Shown here piece after piece: positions 53,070-61,039 of a stretch of 64,000 bases of DNA. The notes below the pieces were generated by a model. That model did no database searches. It was not told where the DNA came from and worked only from the letters and a program-made list of their open reading frames with translations. Made by a program: the position numbers and the translations under genes. How positions within the stretch are numbered: the stretch's first letter is position 1; the number at the start of each line of letters is the position of its first letter. This DNA is from CAWGCA01 sp963820955 (GTDB taxonomy: Bacteria; Pseudomonadota; Gammaproteobacteria; Chromatiales; Chromatiaceae): positions 1 to 64,000 of the forward strand of contig CAWGCA010000008.1 of NCBI GenBank assembly GCA_963820955.1, in the 5' to 3' direction.

Positions 53070-53369
53070 ATGTCTAATATTCATATAAAGCACAAACATT
53101 CTCTTACTCCTGAAGAGACCCGGCAGCGGGTGGAAGAGATCGCGAAAAGCCTGAAAAAAGAGTATAAGATCGATTACGCATGGAAGGGCGATCGACTGCA
53201 TTTCAGGCGGTCGGGGGCTACCGGTCATCTTGACCTGGGGGATGGATTCATAGAACTCAGCATAAAGCTGGGCCTGGTTCTTGCCCCGGTGAAAGGTAAG
53301 ATAGAAAAAACCATCAAGCAGAACATAGCGGTAGAGATGTCAGGCAAGAAGGCAACCAGGTTGGCCTGA
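53070..53369 (+). CDS. Polyhydroxyalkanoic acid system family protein, second copy
   Basis: 99 residues, MSNIHIKHKHSLTPEETRQR, VEEIAKSLKKEYKIDYAWKG, LDLGDGFIELSIKLGLVLAP, VKGKIEKTIKQNI. Clearly paralogous to the gene at 46949 (about 55 percent identical over the first 85 residues). Followed 27 bases later by the DUF4342-like gene on the same strand, so probably an operon. Two paralogues 6 kb apart amid stress genes suggest duplication of a unit. Confidence 0.83.
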   Translation: MSNIHIKHKHSLTPEETRQRVEEIAKSLKKEYKIDYAWKGDRLHFRRSGATGHLDLGDGFIELSIKLGLVLAPVKGKIEKTIKQNIAVEMSGKKATRLA

Positions 53370-53395
53370 TACCTCTCGTTATACCTTACACAATC

Positions 53396-53689
53396 ATGTC
53401 AAAAAGCCCCCTCAAGCAAGACCATACCTGGGTCGATGACTTCGCCATCGGCGGCAGGCATCTGGTTGCCCTGATCAAGCAACTCCTGGCCAAAGGAAAT
53501 GTGCGCCGCCTGGTGGTCTACAAGCCCAACGGCAAAGTTCTGTTTCAGACTTCGTTGAGCACCGGGGTAGCAGTAGCAGGGGTGTTCACGATTCTGGCGC
53601 CAATGCTCACTGCCCTCGGCGCACTTGCGGCCTTGCTGACCGAGGTTCGGGTAAAGGTTATTTACACCGGAAAGTCGCCCCGCAGCTAG
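53396..53689 (+). CDS. DUF4342-like small membrane protein
   Basis: 97 residues. KQLLAKGNVRRLVVYKPNGK, VLFQTSLSTGVAVAGVFTIL is the DUF4342 pattern (basic helix, strand pair, then one membrane helix, about 54-80). The end RVKVIYTGKSPRS is basic. Function unknown; family members occur in stress-related operons. The ATG has no good ribosome site, so translation may depend on coupling to the gene upstream. Confidence 0.7.
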   Translation: MSKSPLKQDHTWVDDFAIGGRHLVALIKQLLAKGNVRRLVVYKPNGKVLFQTSLSTGVAVAGVFTILAPMLTALGALAALLTEVRVKVIYTGKSPRS

Positions 53690-53698
53690 TGTAGCGCA

Positions 53699-53741
53699 GC
53701 GGCGCTCTGTGGATAACCGAACTTCCCGCATGGCCCACTAG
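53699..53741 (+). repeat. Solo end of the MITE-like element
   Basis: GCGGCGCTCTGTGGATAACC then GAACTTCCCGCATGGCCCAC matches 46765-46807 with one mismatch. Only the right end is present here. Confidence 0.6.
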
Positions 53742-53837
53742 GCCGGAAGCCTTTTTCTGTTGCCTAAAACGGCTTTGCCCAATGCCAACCACAGACAGGG
53801 TGATTGGCGTTGAAAGGACTTTTACCACCCGGTGCAG

Positions 53838-54947
53838 TTACCAGGGCGGGAGAAAGAAGAAGGCAATACCCAGGATAAAATAGACGGCCAATAACTGAAC
53901 ACCTTCCATCCAGTGGGATTTTCCGTCCAGGGCGACGAAATTGACCAGGATGGCTGAAAGGATGATGGCAAGCACTTCCAGCGGACTGAAGACAAGATCC
54001 ATGGGGGCCGGCCCAACGAAGTAACTCAGGAATACCAGTACCGGGGCTAGCAACAGAGCGACCTGACTGCTGGAGCCTATTGCGATAGTGACGGCGATAT
54101 CCATCTTGTTTTTCATGGCCATTAGAATCGCTGCACTGTGTTCTGCTGCATTACCGACAATTGCAACCACGATGACACCGACAAAAACTTCGGTCATACC
54201 CCAGGATTCGGTCGCTTCAGCGATGGAGTGGACGAGCATTTCACTCATGAGCGCGACGAATATAGTAGCAACAGCAAGGATGATGGATGACTTCTTTATA
54301 CTCCAGGGATCTTCAAATTCGGCACCACCCTCAGTATCGTAGTCTGTGGTGTCATAAAGGTGTTTGTGGGTTTGAAGAGAAAAAATCAGGCTGAGGATGT
54401 AGGTCACAAAAAGTACGATGGATACATCCAGGCTGACGTCCAGATCCAGGGCAGTAACCTGATCCGCCGGAACATCGTGGGTAGTCAGCAGGTAATAGAA
54501 AAGGGCGGGAACCACAAGCCCAGCGGTGCTCAACAGCAGCAGAGTGGAATTCATCCCAGCCGCCATTGCGTTGAAACTCTGGGTTTTGTATTTGAGCCCG
54601 CCGGCTATCATGCTCGCTCCCAGAACCAACAGCAGGTTGCCGATAATCGAACCGGTAATGGATGCCTTCACTACCTCATAGAGCCCCGCCTGCAAGGCAA
54701 ATATAGCGATGATCAACTCCGCTGCATTGCCAAAAGTGGCGTTTAGAAGTCCGCCGACCCCCGGCCCGACATGTTCGGCAAGATGTTCTGTGGCCTCGCC
54801 CAGGATTCCGGCCAGGGGGATAATGGCAATCCCTGAGGCGATGAATATCCAGGTACCCTCGAAATGGAGGGACTGCATAATGAAGGTGATCGGAACGAAG
54901 ATGAGTAAAATATAGAGAAAATGTATTTCATAATTGCCGATCTTCAT
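53838..54947 (-). CDS. Calcium/proton exchanger (CaCA, Cax/ChaA type)
   Basis: 369 residues with about eleven membrane helices. The two alpha-repeats are visible: GLLNATFGNAAELIIAIFAL (about 85-104) and the second GVIVVAIVGNAAEHSAAILM (about 255-274), each with the GNA(A/V)E motif that binds the cation. An acidic stretch TTDYDTEGGAEFEDPW lies between the halves. GAGGG upstream supports ATG 54947. It would export Ca2+ in exchange for protons at the inner membrane and could work alongside the type II P-type ATPase at 42097 in Ca2+ control. Confidence 0.9.
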   Translation of the reverse strand: MKIGNYEIHFLYILLIFVPITFIMQSLHFEGTWIFIASGIAIIPLAGILGEATEHLAEHVGPGVGGLLNATFGNAAELIIAIFALQAGLYEVVKASITGSIIGNLLLVLGASMIAGGLKYKTQSFNAMAAGMNSTLLLLSTAGLVVPALFYYLLTTHDVPADQVTALDLDVSLDVSIVLFVTYILSLIFSLQTHKHLYDTTDYDTEGGAEFEDPWSIKKSSIILAVATIFVALMSEMLVHSIAEATESWGMTEVFVGVIVVAIVGNAAEHSAAILMAMKNKMDIAVTIAIGSSSQVALLLAPVLVFLSYFVGPAPMDLVFSPLEVLAIILSAILVNFVALDGKSHWMEGVQLLAVYFILGIAFFFLPPW

Positions 54948-55172
54948 AATCTGACCCTCATAATCAAGCTCTATTCAATTCCGGAACGCCGAATATCATA
55001 GGCCCTTCATATTGGAACTCAACGAAATCTCATGCCGGAAACCCCGGCAGCGCCTAAGCAACGCCATTTTAAAACTGTGACAAGTTGCATCGCCGCGTCA
55101 GGTTCCAACAATTCAACAACAACCCGCGCCAGGACACTTTGTCGCCAGCTATATCTGATCTAGCCGTCTGCC

Positions 55173-55316
55173 CTAGGTGCGACGCCCCATCAAGCGCAGG
55201 GCCCCATCGGAAATCAGGTAAATCGCCACGATATAATTGAGCAATTTGGGTTTCAGAAGCACCAGGATACCTGCACCCAAGGCTAGCGCCGGGCCAGGTG
55301 AGAATTGCTGTGCCAT
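55173..55316 (-). CDS. DUF3096 small membrane protein (47 residues)
   Basis: From ATG 55316 (after AAAGGAGTTAAGC) the protein reads MAQQFSPGPALALGAGILVL, LKPKLLNYIVAIYLISDGAL, RLMGRRT. L-x-L-G-x-x-I-L-x-x-P-x-L-L-N-Y-x-V-A-I-Y-L-I is the DUF3096 pattern: a short hydrophobic hairpin. Families of this kind are widespread in proteobacteria and uncharacterised. A longer overlapping frame on the same strand is out of frame with this protein and should be ignored. Confidence 0.78.
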   Translation of the reverse strand: MAQQFSPGPALALGAGILVLLKPKLLNYIVAIYLISDGALRLMGRRT

Positions 55317-55514
55317 GCTTAACTCCTTTCGATTTTATCGAACGCTCGGCTAAGTTCGATCGACCAGATAGCAGAAATCGCAAATATATTCGTCGGATTT
55401 AGAGGGCATGCTGTCTTGCTTCTAAAAAATCGATTCGCCATAAATCGATCACCGGACATTCTTTATTAAGGCTACCCGCAGATTCAGGGTACACGGAATA
55501 TAAAGGATCATGAT

Positions 55515-55528
55515 CTGATCCAGGTCAA
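55515..55528. promoter_or_regulatory. Weak FNR/Anr-like palindrome
   Basis: CTGATCCAGGTCAA matches eight of ten specified FNR positions; 126 bases before the 52-residue gene at 55655 and 199 bases before the divergent DUF3096 gene. Confidence 0.35.
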
Positions 55529-55654
55529 GAAAAGGAAAACTCAGTCGTCTCAGATGTATTGGTTTATAGGGCATTGGGCGGTTGTTGCTCCATAATTGGA
55601 AATACGTGCTCTCCATTGCGATAATCGGTAGTGGTTATATCGGAGGAGTATTAA

Positions 55655-55813
55655 ATGAGTTCTATTCTGCGATTGGTTGTGGGTGCGGGATTGTTTGCTT
55701 TCGGCTACTACCTGGGGCGCCAATCCTGCCGATTCGAGTCGCTGGAAGATCAGCCAGGTGGGCTCGAGGTCCCGGTTCCTGCGCCGGAACCCGACAAAGT
55801 GGATTCGGAGTAA
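55655..55813 (+). CDS. Small single-helix membrane protein (52 residues)
   Basis: ATG 55655 follows GGAGGAGTATTAA, an excellent ribosome site. MSSILRLVVGAGLFAFGYYL, GRQSCRFESLEDQPGGLEVP, VPAPEPDKVDSE: one membrane helix (about 4-20) and a short acidic, Pro-rich tail. No family recognised. It is one of several tiny membrane proteins in this island. Confidence 0.65.
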   Translation: MSSILRLVVGAGLFAFGYYLGRQSCRFESLEDQPGGLEVPVPAPEPDKVDSE

Positions 55814-55978
55814 CGAGAACTGGCGTGGGGAAGGAATTTTATCAAAACTACCAAAGCCGCATGCCGGCGAGATTAGGGTAGGGGTGGTGACTAACAAATG
55901 ATTTTATGAAGATACCTACCGTTTTGTGTTTTCTTGGAATATTCTTGATTCTGGGGAACCTAGATTAAGGAACTGAGT

Positions 55979-56329
55979 ATGGCGAATAAGAAAGCTGTCG
56001 AATTGCTGAAGAAGGGGGACGTCAAAGAGTTCAATGCCTGGATCAAGCAGAGGCGCAAGGAAGGAAAAAAAGCGATAGATCTGGATGATAAAGACCTGAG
56101 CGGCCTCAAGCTCAAAGGCATCGATCTGGCGAATGCCCACTTGAACGGGTCCAATCTGCGAGGAACCGACCTGGAGGAGGCCGATCTGGAAAATGCGCGG
56201 CTTCGTCAGGCGGATCTCAGGAAGGCCTGTCTGCGACGCGCCAATCTTACCAATGCCAACCTTACCAAGGCGAAATGCAAGGGGGCCGATTTTAAAAAGG
56301 CCAAAATGAAGGGCGTTAAAGGGCTTTGA
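55979..56329 (+). CDS. Pentapeptide-repeat protein
   Basis: 116 residues. After a lysine-rich helical start (MANKKAVELLKKGDVKEFNA, WIKQRRKEGKK) come about 12 pentapeptide units of the A(D/N)LxX type from residue 38: LSGLKLKGIDLANAHLNGSN, LRGTDLEEADLENARLRQAD, LRKACLRRANLTNANLTKAK. These fold as a right-handed quadrilateral beta-helix. Known roles range from gyrase protection to structural scaffolding; nothing here discriminates. Confidence 0.9.
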   Translation: MANKKAVELLKKGDVKEFNAWIKQRRKEGKKAIDLDDKDLSGLKLKGIDLANAHLNGSNLRGTDLEEADLENARLRQADLRKACLRRANLTNANLTKAKCKGADFKKAKMKGVKGL

Positions 56330-56361
56330 TCCGAGGCCGGTATCGATATCAACTTTAGGGT

Positions 56362-56443
56362 ATTTTCATGTGCTTAAGCGCACGAAAATAGTGGTGCATC
56401 CCTGCACCAACCGGGCAGCTCGAATTTTTCGAGGAGCCCTTTA
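56362..56443 (-). repeat. Dispersed repeat with TGGTGCA-N4-TGCACCA palindrome (partner at 35239-35317)
   Basis: The reverse complement aligns with 35239-35317. This copy has the perfect palindrome TGGTGCATCCCTGCACCA (56392-56409), which resembles an NtrC operator; the other copy has only one half intact. Confidence 0.6.
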
Positions 56444-56486
56444 GGCAAGTTTCTTACCAACTGTAGAATTGGATGCGGCAAGGTCA

Positions 56487-57122
56487 ATGAAAGCGCTCGG
56501 AATTATTGCTCAGAAGGGGGGGGCTGGAAAAACAACCCTTGGTATCCACCTGGCAGTAAGGGCCGGGCTCGCGGGTCTCAAGGTACTGGTGGTGGATTTG
56601 GACCCCCAGGCAAGTGCAACTGCGTGGTGGCAGAGGCGCCAGGAAGATTCCCCTGCACTTGTTCAGGCCAATGCCGATGCATTGCAGGAAGTGCTGAAGA
56701 AGGCTGAGGAACAGGGTTTCCAGTTCGTCATCATCGACACGGCGCCACATAGTTCGCTGGAAGCAGTTGCTTGCGCACGTCTGGCCGATCAGGTCTGTAT
56801 TCCGACCCGGCCGGCCATTCTCGATCTGGATGCTATCGGGACGACCACAGAGCTCGTCGCAGATGTCGGTGTCACTGCCCGGGTGGTGCTGAACGCCTGC
56901 CCTCCAGCAACACGATTTGGGGAGCCCAGGATAGTCACTGAGGCACGCCAGGCCTTGCAGAGCTATGGAATTCCAGTCAGTGACGTGGCAATCAGCCAGC
57001 GTGCGGCCTTCAGCCATGCCCTCATAGACGGGCGTGCAGTCAGCGAATTCGACCCTAAAGGAAAAGCCGCCCAGGAGATCGAGCGTCTGTGGCTGACGCT
57101 CAGCAAGGAGTTATTCCAATGA
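56487..57122 (+). CDS. ParA-family ATPase
   Basis: 211 residues from ATG 56487 (MKALGIIAQKGGAGKTTLGI). KGGAGKTT is the deviant Walker A motif with signature Lys, VVDLDPQASATAWWQRR the Walker A' region and VIIDTAPHSSLEAVACARLA Walker B. It is the short ParA form without an N-terminal DNA-binding domain, as in chromosomal or plasmid ParF-type and cargo-positioning proteins (McdA/ParC-like). No ParB gene or parS-like repeats are visible. Instead, a small membrane-anchored protein follows with a four-base overlap, suggesting positioning of a membrane or cell-envelope cargo. Confidence 0.88.
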   Translation: MKALGIIAQKGGAGKTTLGIHLAVRAGLAGLKVLVVDLDPQASATAWWQRRQEDSPALVQANADALQEVLKKAEEQGFQFVIIDTAPHSSLEAVACARLADQVCIPTRPAILDLDAIGTTTELVADVGVTARVVLNACPPATRFGEPRIVTEARQALQSYGIPVSDVAISQRAAFSHALIDGRAVSEFDPKGKAAQEIERLWLTLSKELFQ

Positions 57123-57427
57123 ATCGACGCCCTAAACTGAGCCTGGTCTCAAATAGAGAGTTAAATAAGAAACAGGCACTGAACTTCGAGACGGACAAGC
57201 GGACGGGAGCGAAGCAGTCTCCGGAATTGGAGGTCAAGGGGCCTGATGCCATGGAACAGGCCTTTACTCACCAGCCAGCCAAGCCGGAGCTGGAGCCGGC
57301 CGGCAACAGACAGAATGGGCAGCCGGGACCCTCTTACTGGCCCAGCACCAGACTATTGACCCAAGCGGTGATCGTCGTGGTCACGGTTGCGCTGTCTGTC
57401 TACCTGGTAAAACGGCGACTTCTGTAA
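57119..57427 (+). CDS. Membrane-anchored partner of ParA-like ATPase
   Basis: 102 residues from ATG 57119, overlapping the ParA stop (ATGA). The N-terminal 75 residues are basic and hydrophilic (MNRRPKLSLVSNRELNKKQA), followed by one C-terminal membrane helix LLTQAVIVVVTVALSVYLV and basic KRRLL. In ParA systems, the partner that stimulates the ATPase typically has a basic N-terminal peptide; here it would be tail-anchored. No family recognised. Confidence 0.72.
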   Translation: MNRRPKLSLVSNRELNKKQALNFETDKRTGAKQSPELEVKGPDAMEQAFTHQPAKPELEPAGNRQNGQPGPSYWPSTRLLTQAVIVVVTVALSVYLVKRRLL

Positions 57428-57471
57428 AAAAACGGTCGCCGAAACGACATTTACATCTCATCCTTGGGTGG

Positions 57472-57507
57472 AGGAGTGGCAGGAGTGGCAGGAGTGGCAG
57501 GAGTGGC
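57472..57507 (+). repeat. Nine-base tandem repeat (4 units)
   Basis: AGGAGTGGC repeated four times without mismatch in the gap between the ParA partner and the next gene. Length may vary between strains. Confidence 0.85.
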
Positions 57508-57596
57508 AGGGTTCTGAGTGTATTCTGATAAGAGAAATGAGCTATTCTTCAGATACCTTGTTCCGATTTTTCAGAAGGCAGGTGGACTAAGGCGCT

Positions 57597-58268
57597 ATGG
57601 CAGGCGAGGCTCCCCCGAAAGATCCCGTTTCTGATACCCAGGATAGAATTTGCTCTCCTGATGGTAAAAGGCCCGTCTCGTCGCAACGGGGGGAATTACT
57701 GTCAGATCGAGAAGCGCTTTGCGCTTTGGTGACGTCTATACAGCAGACCAACCGGCTCTGGCAGATTGTCGTGTTCCCGGCGATGTTTGCCTTCGTACTC
57801 CTCGCCATCTATGGGTTCTACCTTATTTACAATCTGGTCGAGGATGTGGACAGAATTGCCGATAGCGTCTCTCTTAATATGGGATTCGTTGCCGATCGCA
57901 TGAACCAAATATCGCTAAATCTCGATGCCGTATCCGGCAGCGTGCGGGACATATCGGTAAATCTCGACGATCTGACCGGCACCGTGACGGCCATGAATGT
58001 AACTATGATGGCCATCTCCACACAGATGGAGACATTGCCTCCGATGCTGACGGCCATTCAGGATATGGATTTGGGAATTACGTCTATCGACTCGACCCTG
58101 AGTTCTTTGGATGACCGAGTGGGGACCATAACCACCAGTATTCAATCAATAAATCATCAGATGGCTGTGATTACGGTGGCAACTCAGAGTATGAGTGGAA
58201 ACGTATCCGGGCTGAACCAGAACATCGGTCGGCCGCTGAATTTCATGAACAACATGATGCCGTGGTGA
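57597..58268 (+). CDS. Membrane protein with long coiled coil, unknown function
   Basis: 223 residues. Hydrophilic residues 1-52, a membrane helix (IVVFPAMFAFVLLAIYGFYL, about 57-78), then a long periplasmic coiled coil of about 125 residues with hydrophobic heptads (VDRIADSVSLNMGFVADRMN, LNLDAVSGSVRDISVNLDDL, LSSLDDRVGTITTSIQSINH). It resembles methyl-accepting-type or tail-tape-like helices but has no signalling domain. The ATG at 57597 has no strong ribosome site. Function unknown. Confidence 0.72.
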   Translation: MAGEAPPKDPVSDTQDRICSPDGKRPVSSQRGELLSDREALCALVTSIQQTNRLWQIVVFPAMFAFVLLAIYGFYLIYNLVEDVDRIADSVSLNMGFVADRMNQISLNLDAVSGSVRDISVNLDDLTGTVTAMNVTMMAISTQMETLPPMLTAIQDMDLGITSIDSTLSSLDDRVGTITTSIQSINHQMAVITVATQSMSGNVSGLNQNIGRPLNFMNNMMPW

Positions 58269-58450
58269 AATCCACTGGATAAATTATAATATGCATTTAA
58301 ATGGTATTGATGACCGGATTCTGGAGCCTGCTTTTAACCGGGGAGGGGCGCAGCGCCAGAAACAGGGTACGTGCTTGATTCCGGGGGCACACTGCAAATG
58401 CGGCAGTAGGGCTGGCTAGTGGACCAGGGATTGCCGCAGGGGGTGCAAAC

Positions 58451-59605
58451 ATGAAAACCTCAAGTCAAAGCAATGGTGCATTCTTTTGCATCTGTAGCTC
58501 TTTCCGTCGGCCCACCTCATTTTCGGTGATCCTGCTGGCTGTTGCGCTGATGATCGGATGCGACTCATCTCCAAAAATGACTATATTCGAGGCAGCCATG
58601 ATGGGTAATGTCTCGGAACTCGAGAGAAATCTGCGCGCGGGCATCAACCCCGACGTAGTTGACACTACCCAACAGCAACCACTCCAATACGCTGCTGCTG
58701 CGGGTCGGCTTGAGGTCGTCCGAGCGTTGGTGGAACATGGCGCCGATGTGAATGGGGTCAACTCTTACGACGATACAGCCCTCCACAAGGCCTCTTCCGG
58801 TTGTCGCTTTGAGGTAGCCAAATACCTGCTGGAGGTTGGAGCAGATCACGAAGCACGCAACAAGCATGGCGAGACACCCTTGCATCAGGCGGCGACCTGT
58901 GAAGATCCGCGACTTATACAGCTGCTTGTGGATCATGGTGTCGATTTAGTGGCGGTGACTAAACGCGGACAGACTGCTCTTCACAGGGCGGCAGAGAATA
59001 ATAATGTGGCGGCAGCCAGGATTCTGCTGGATGCGGAAACCGAGGTGAATAATCGACGTTATGCTGAAACACCGCTACACATTGCCTCGAGGCGGGGTTA
59101 TCCGGATATGGTTCGGCTCTTGATTGTTAACGGGGCGAACCCTAACGTGCGTGACGAAAGAGACAAGGTGCCTCTTCACTTCGCCGTGAGTGAGGGACAT
59201 GGAGCGGTGGCTCTAATACTCATTGATGCCGGTGCAGATGTTAATGCGAGTGATCGTCCTGGAAATACCCCCTTGCATGACGCTGCTGTTGCAGGCCAGC
59301 TCGATATGGTCAAGGAGCTTTATTCTGTTGGAGCTGACATCAATATACAAGATCTTCGCGGCAGGACACCGTTGCATGAGGCGGCGAGGAAGGGCCGGGT
59401 GGACGTGGCGGAGTTTCTGATTCACGCTGGCGCACGGACAGACCTTGAGGATGCGCTGGGACAGACGCCGCTGGACACGGCACAAACGTCAAATCAGTGG
59501 GGCGTCGCCAAGCTTCTTCTGAGTCACTGTAAAGGTGCTGGCCATTGTGATGATTCCTGGTTCAAGCCAGAATTTTGGCCATTCCGGTACCTTGTCCAGA
59601 GCTGA
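58451..59605 (+). CDS. Ankyrin-repeat lipoprotein
   Basis: 384 residues. The signal region LLAVALMIGCDSSPKM contains a lipobox (M-I-G-C, Cys near 37). From residue about 45 to 365 run ten ankyrin repeats with the usual TPLHxAA...VxxLLxxGADVN pattern (PLQYAAAAGRLEVVRALVEH, GETPLHQAATCEDPRLIQLL, TPLHDAAVAGQLDMVKELYS). The end QSCKGAGHCDDSWF adds two Cys. Ankyrin stacks bind proteins; a periplasmic, lipid-anchored one probably serves envelope protein interaction. In symbiotic sulfur oxidisers, ankyrin proteins are also discussed as host-contact factors, which is speculative here. Confidence 0.88.
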   Translation: MKTSSQSNGAFFCICSSFRRPTSFSVILLAVALMIGCDSSPKMTIFEAAMMGNVSELERNLRAGINPDVVDTTQQQPLQYAAAAGRLEVVRALVEHGADVNGVNSYDDTALHKASSGCRFEVAKYLLEVGADHEARNKHGETPLHQAATCEDPRLIQLLVDHGVDLVAVTKRGQTALHRAAENNNVAAARILLDAETEVNNRRYAETPLHIASRRGYPDMVRLLIVNGANPNVRDERDKVPLHFAVSEGHGAVALILIDAGADVNASDRPGNTPLHDAAVAGQLDMVKELYSVGADINIQDLRGRTPLHEAARKGRVDVAEFLIHAGARTDLEDALGQTPLDTAQTSNQWGVAKLLLSHCKGAGHCDDSWFKPEFWPFRYLVQS

Positions 59606-59659
59606 TATCGAGCCTCTGGATGCTCGCGTAGGGCAATCCGAAACGGCCGGTTTCGGGTA

Positions 59660-60283
59660 TCAGCGAGGGGTGATCGCTTTGGGAACCAGCCCAGGGGGGA
59701 TCGCATGTTGTTTATCGTGGGTATATCCCGCCGGAGGAAAAATAACTTCGCAGGTAGCGTCGTTGATCTTCGCCTCGTCGCGCTGCTGCAGACAGACGTC
59801 TCGGACACCGGCTCCTCCGTCGAGATAATCGAGCTCCGGTCCGCCCCAGAGTATGTCGCCGTTGCCTTCTCCTCCGTCCAAGGTATCCGCCCCCCGAGCC
59901 CCGAACAACCAGTCGGTGCCTTCTTCACCCAGTAAGTGATCGTTTCCCCGCCCACCGTGAACAGCGTCGTTTCCAGGGCCTGCGCAGACGATGTCGTCAC
60001 CGGTGTCGGCGTGCACCACATCATCTCCGGCGCCAGACACAAAGACCTCATCATCCTCGGTACCCCACATGACGTCGTCTCCAGGTGTGCCCACACAGGT
60101 CGCCGGTCTACCCATACAAAAGGGAACGGTTGTCAGACCTGGCGGTATATACGGGCATTGGATAACGACCTGAGGTGCGCGAACAGACTTCTCCTGTGCG
60201 TCGATTGGAGGGGAGAAAGCAGCGATCGCTGAGGCAAAAGTGCCGAGCGCCAACGTGGATGCGATACTAAATCGGGTGGTCAT
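59660..60283 (-). CDS. Secreted RTX-type calcium-binding repeat protein
   Basis: 207 residues with signal peptide (MTTRFSIASTLALGTFASAI, cut near IAAFS). From about residue 62 to 160 there are nonapeptide repeats of the GGxGxDxUx kind, several in the GDDxV form: GTPGDDVMWG, GAGDDVVHADTGDDIVCAGP, GNDAVHGGRGNDHLLGEEGT, GADTLDGGEGNGDILWGGPE. These bind Ca2+ as a parallel beta-roll. The N-terminal signal peptide means Sec export rather than the usual C-terminal type I signal. It converges on the ankyrin gene. A second minus-strand frame over 59524-60096 is a shadow. Confidence 0.82.
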   Translation of the reverse strand: MTTRFSIASTLALGTFASAIAAFSPPIDAQEKSVRAPQVVIQCPYIPPGLTTVPFCMGRPATCVGTPGDDVMWGTEDDEVFVSGAGDDVVHADTGDDIVCAGPGNDAVHGGRGNDHLLGEEGTDWLFGARGADTLDGGEGNGDILWGGPELDYLDGGAGVRDVCLQQRDEAKINDATCEVIFPPAGYTHDKQHAIPPGLVPKAITPR

Positions 60284-60578
60284 CTCTTCCGCTCCTTGCC
60301 GATCTTGTTATATTTCTTTTTGTTGTGCTGGGTCCCTGACCTGTTTCGTTGACCTGTATTAATCCCCGGAAAGGTCTCCGATGCACTGTAATTATTATGG
60401 CGTAAAAGAACAAATCATGCAGTATTATTGTGGAAATAAGGTGCCGGTATTTGGTGGCGAGGTACCTGGCTGAGCAGGACCCGGAGATGGATTGAGTAGA
60501 GACGAGGACGCGACAACCGGGTACCATTTGACCGCTAAAATAGCGCAAATCGATCTAAATCTACTTGCCAAGACCAAT

Positions 60579-60995
60579 ATGCTGAAGATCTCCCAGAATG
60601 TATCTATACCGGATCAGGAGATCCAATTCACCGCCATTCGGGCTCAGGGTGCCGGTGGTCAGAACGTGAACAAGGTCTCCAGCGCGATACATCTGCGCTT
60701 CGATGTCGGCGCCTCTTCTTTGCCGGAGTTCTACAAACATCGGTTGTCCCTGCTGCAGGACCAGCGTATCAGCAAAGAGGGTGTGATCGTCATCAAGGCG
60801 CAACGGCATCGCACCCAGGAGAAGAACCGGGAGGAGGCCCTGATGAGGCTGCGGGAACTTATCCGCGGTGTCGCCGTAACCAGGAAGAAACGGGTAGCCA
60901 CCAAGCCGACCCGCGGCTCCAGCCAGCGGCGTATGGACCGCAAGACCCAAAGGGGTAAGACCAAGTCACTGCGCAGGCGGGTTCAGACGGAGTGA
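60579..60995 (+). CDS. arfB: ArfB (YaeJ) ribosome-rescue peptidyl-tRNA hydrolase
   Basis: From ATG 60579 (MLKISQNVSIPDQEIQFTAI) 138 residues, matching the family start. RAQGAGGQNVNKVSSAIHLR holds the GGQ motif (residues 26-28) that hydrolyses peptidyl-tRNA on stalled ribosomes. The basic C-terminal tail (KKRVATKPTRGSSQRRMDRK, TQRGKTKSLRRRVQTE) enters the empty mRNA channel. The frame is open upstream to 60492 with a TTG, but homologues begin at this ATG. Size and motifs indicate a functional gene. Confidence 0.93.
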   Translation: MLKISQNVSIPDQEIQFTAIRAQGAGGQNVNKVSSAIHLRFDVGASSLPEFYKHRLSLLQDQRISKEGVIVIKAQRHRTQEKNREEALMRLRELIRGVAVTRKKRVATKPTRGSSQRRMDRKTQRGKTKSLRRRVQTE

Positions 60996-61039
60996 CCTGA
61001 AAAGGCTCCATGCGCGAAACAGAGAGCCGATAATCCACG

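Noticed and set aside
55069..55383. 104-residue minus-strand frame
   Set aside because: It overlaps the DUF3096 gene in a different frame and has no recognisable protein pattern; the 47-residue frame has the ribosome site and family match.
57472..57507. Short regular repeats considered as CRISPR
   Set aside because: Units are nine bases with no spacers and no cas genes are present; it is a simple tandem repeat.
59524..60096. 190-residue minus-strand frame beside the RTX gene
   Set aside because: Alternate frame of the repeat-rich RTX gene; lacks a signal peptide and repeats.
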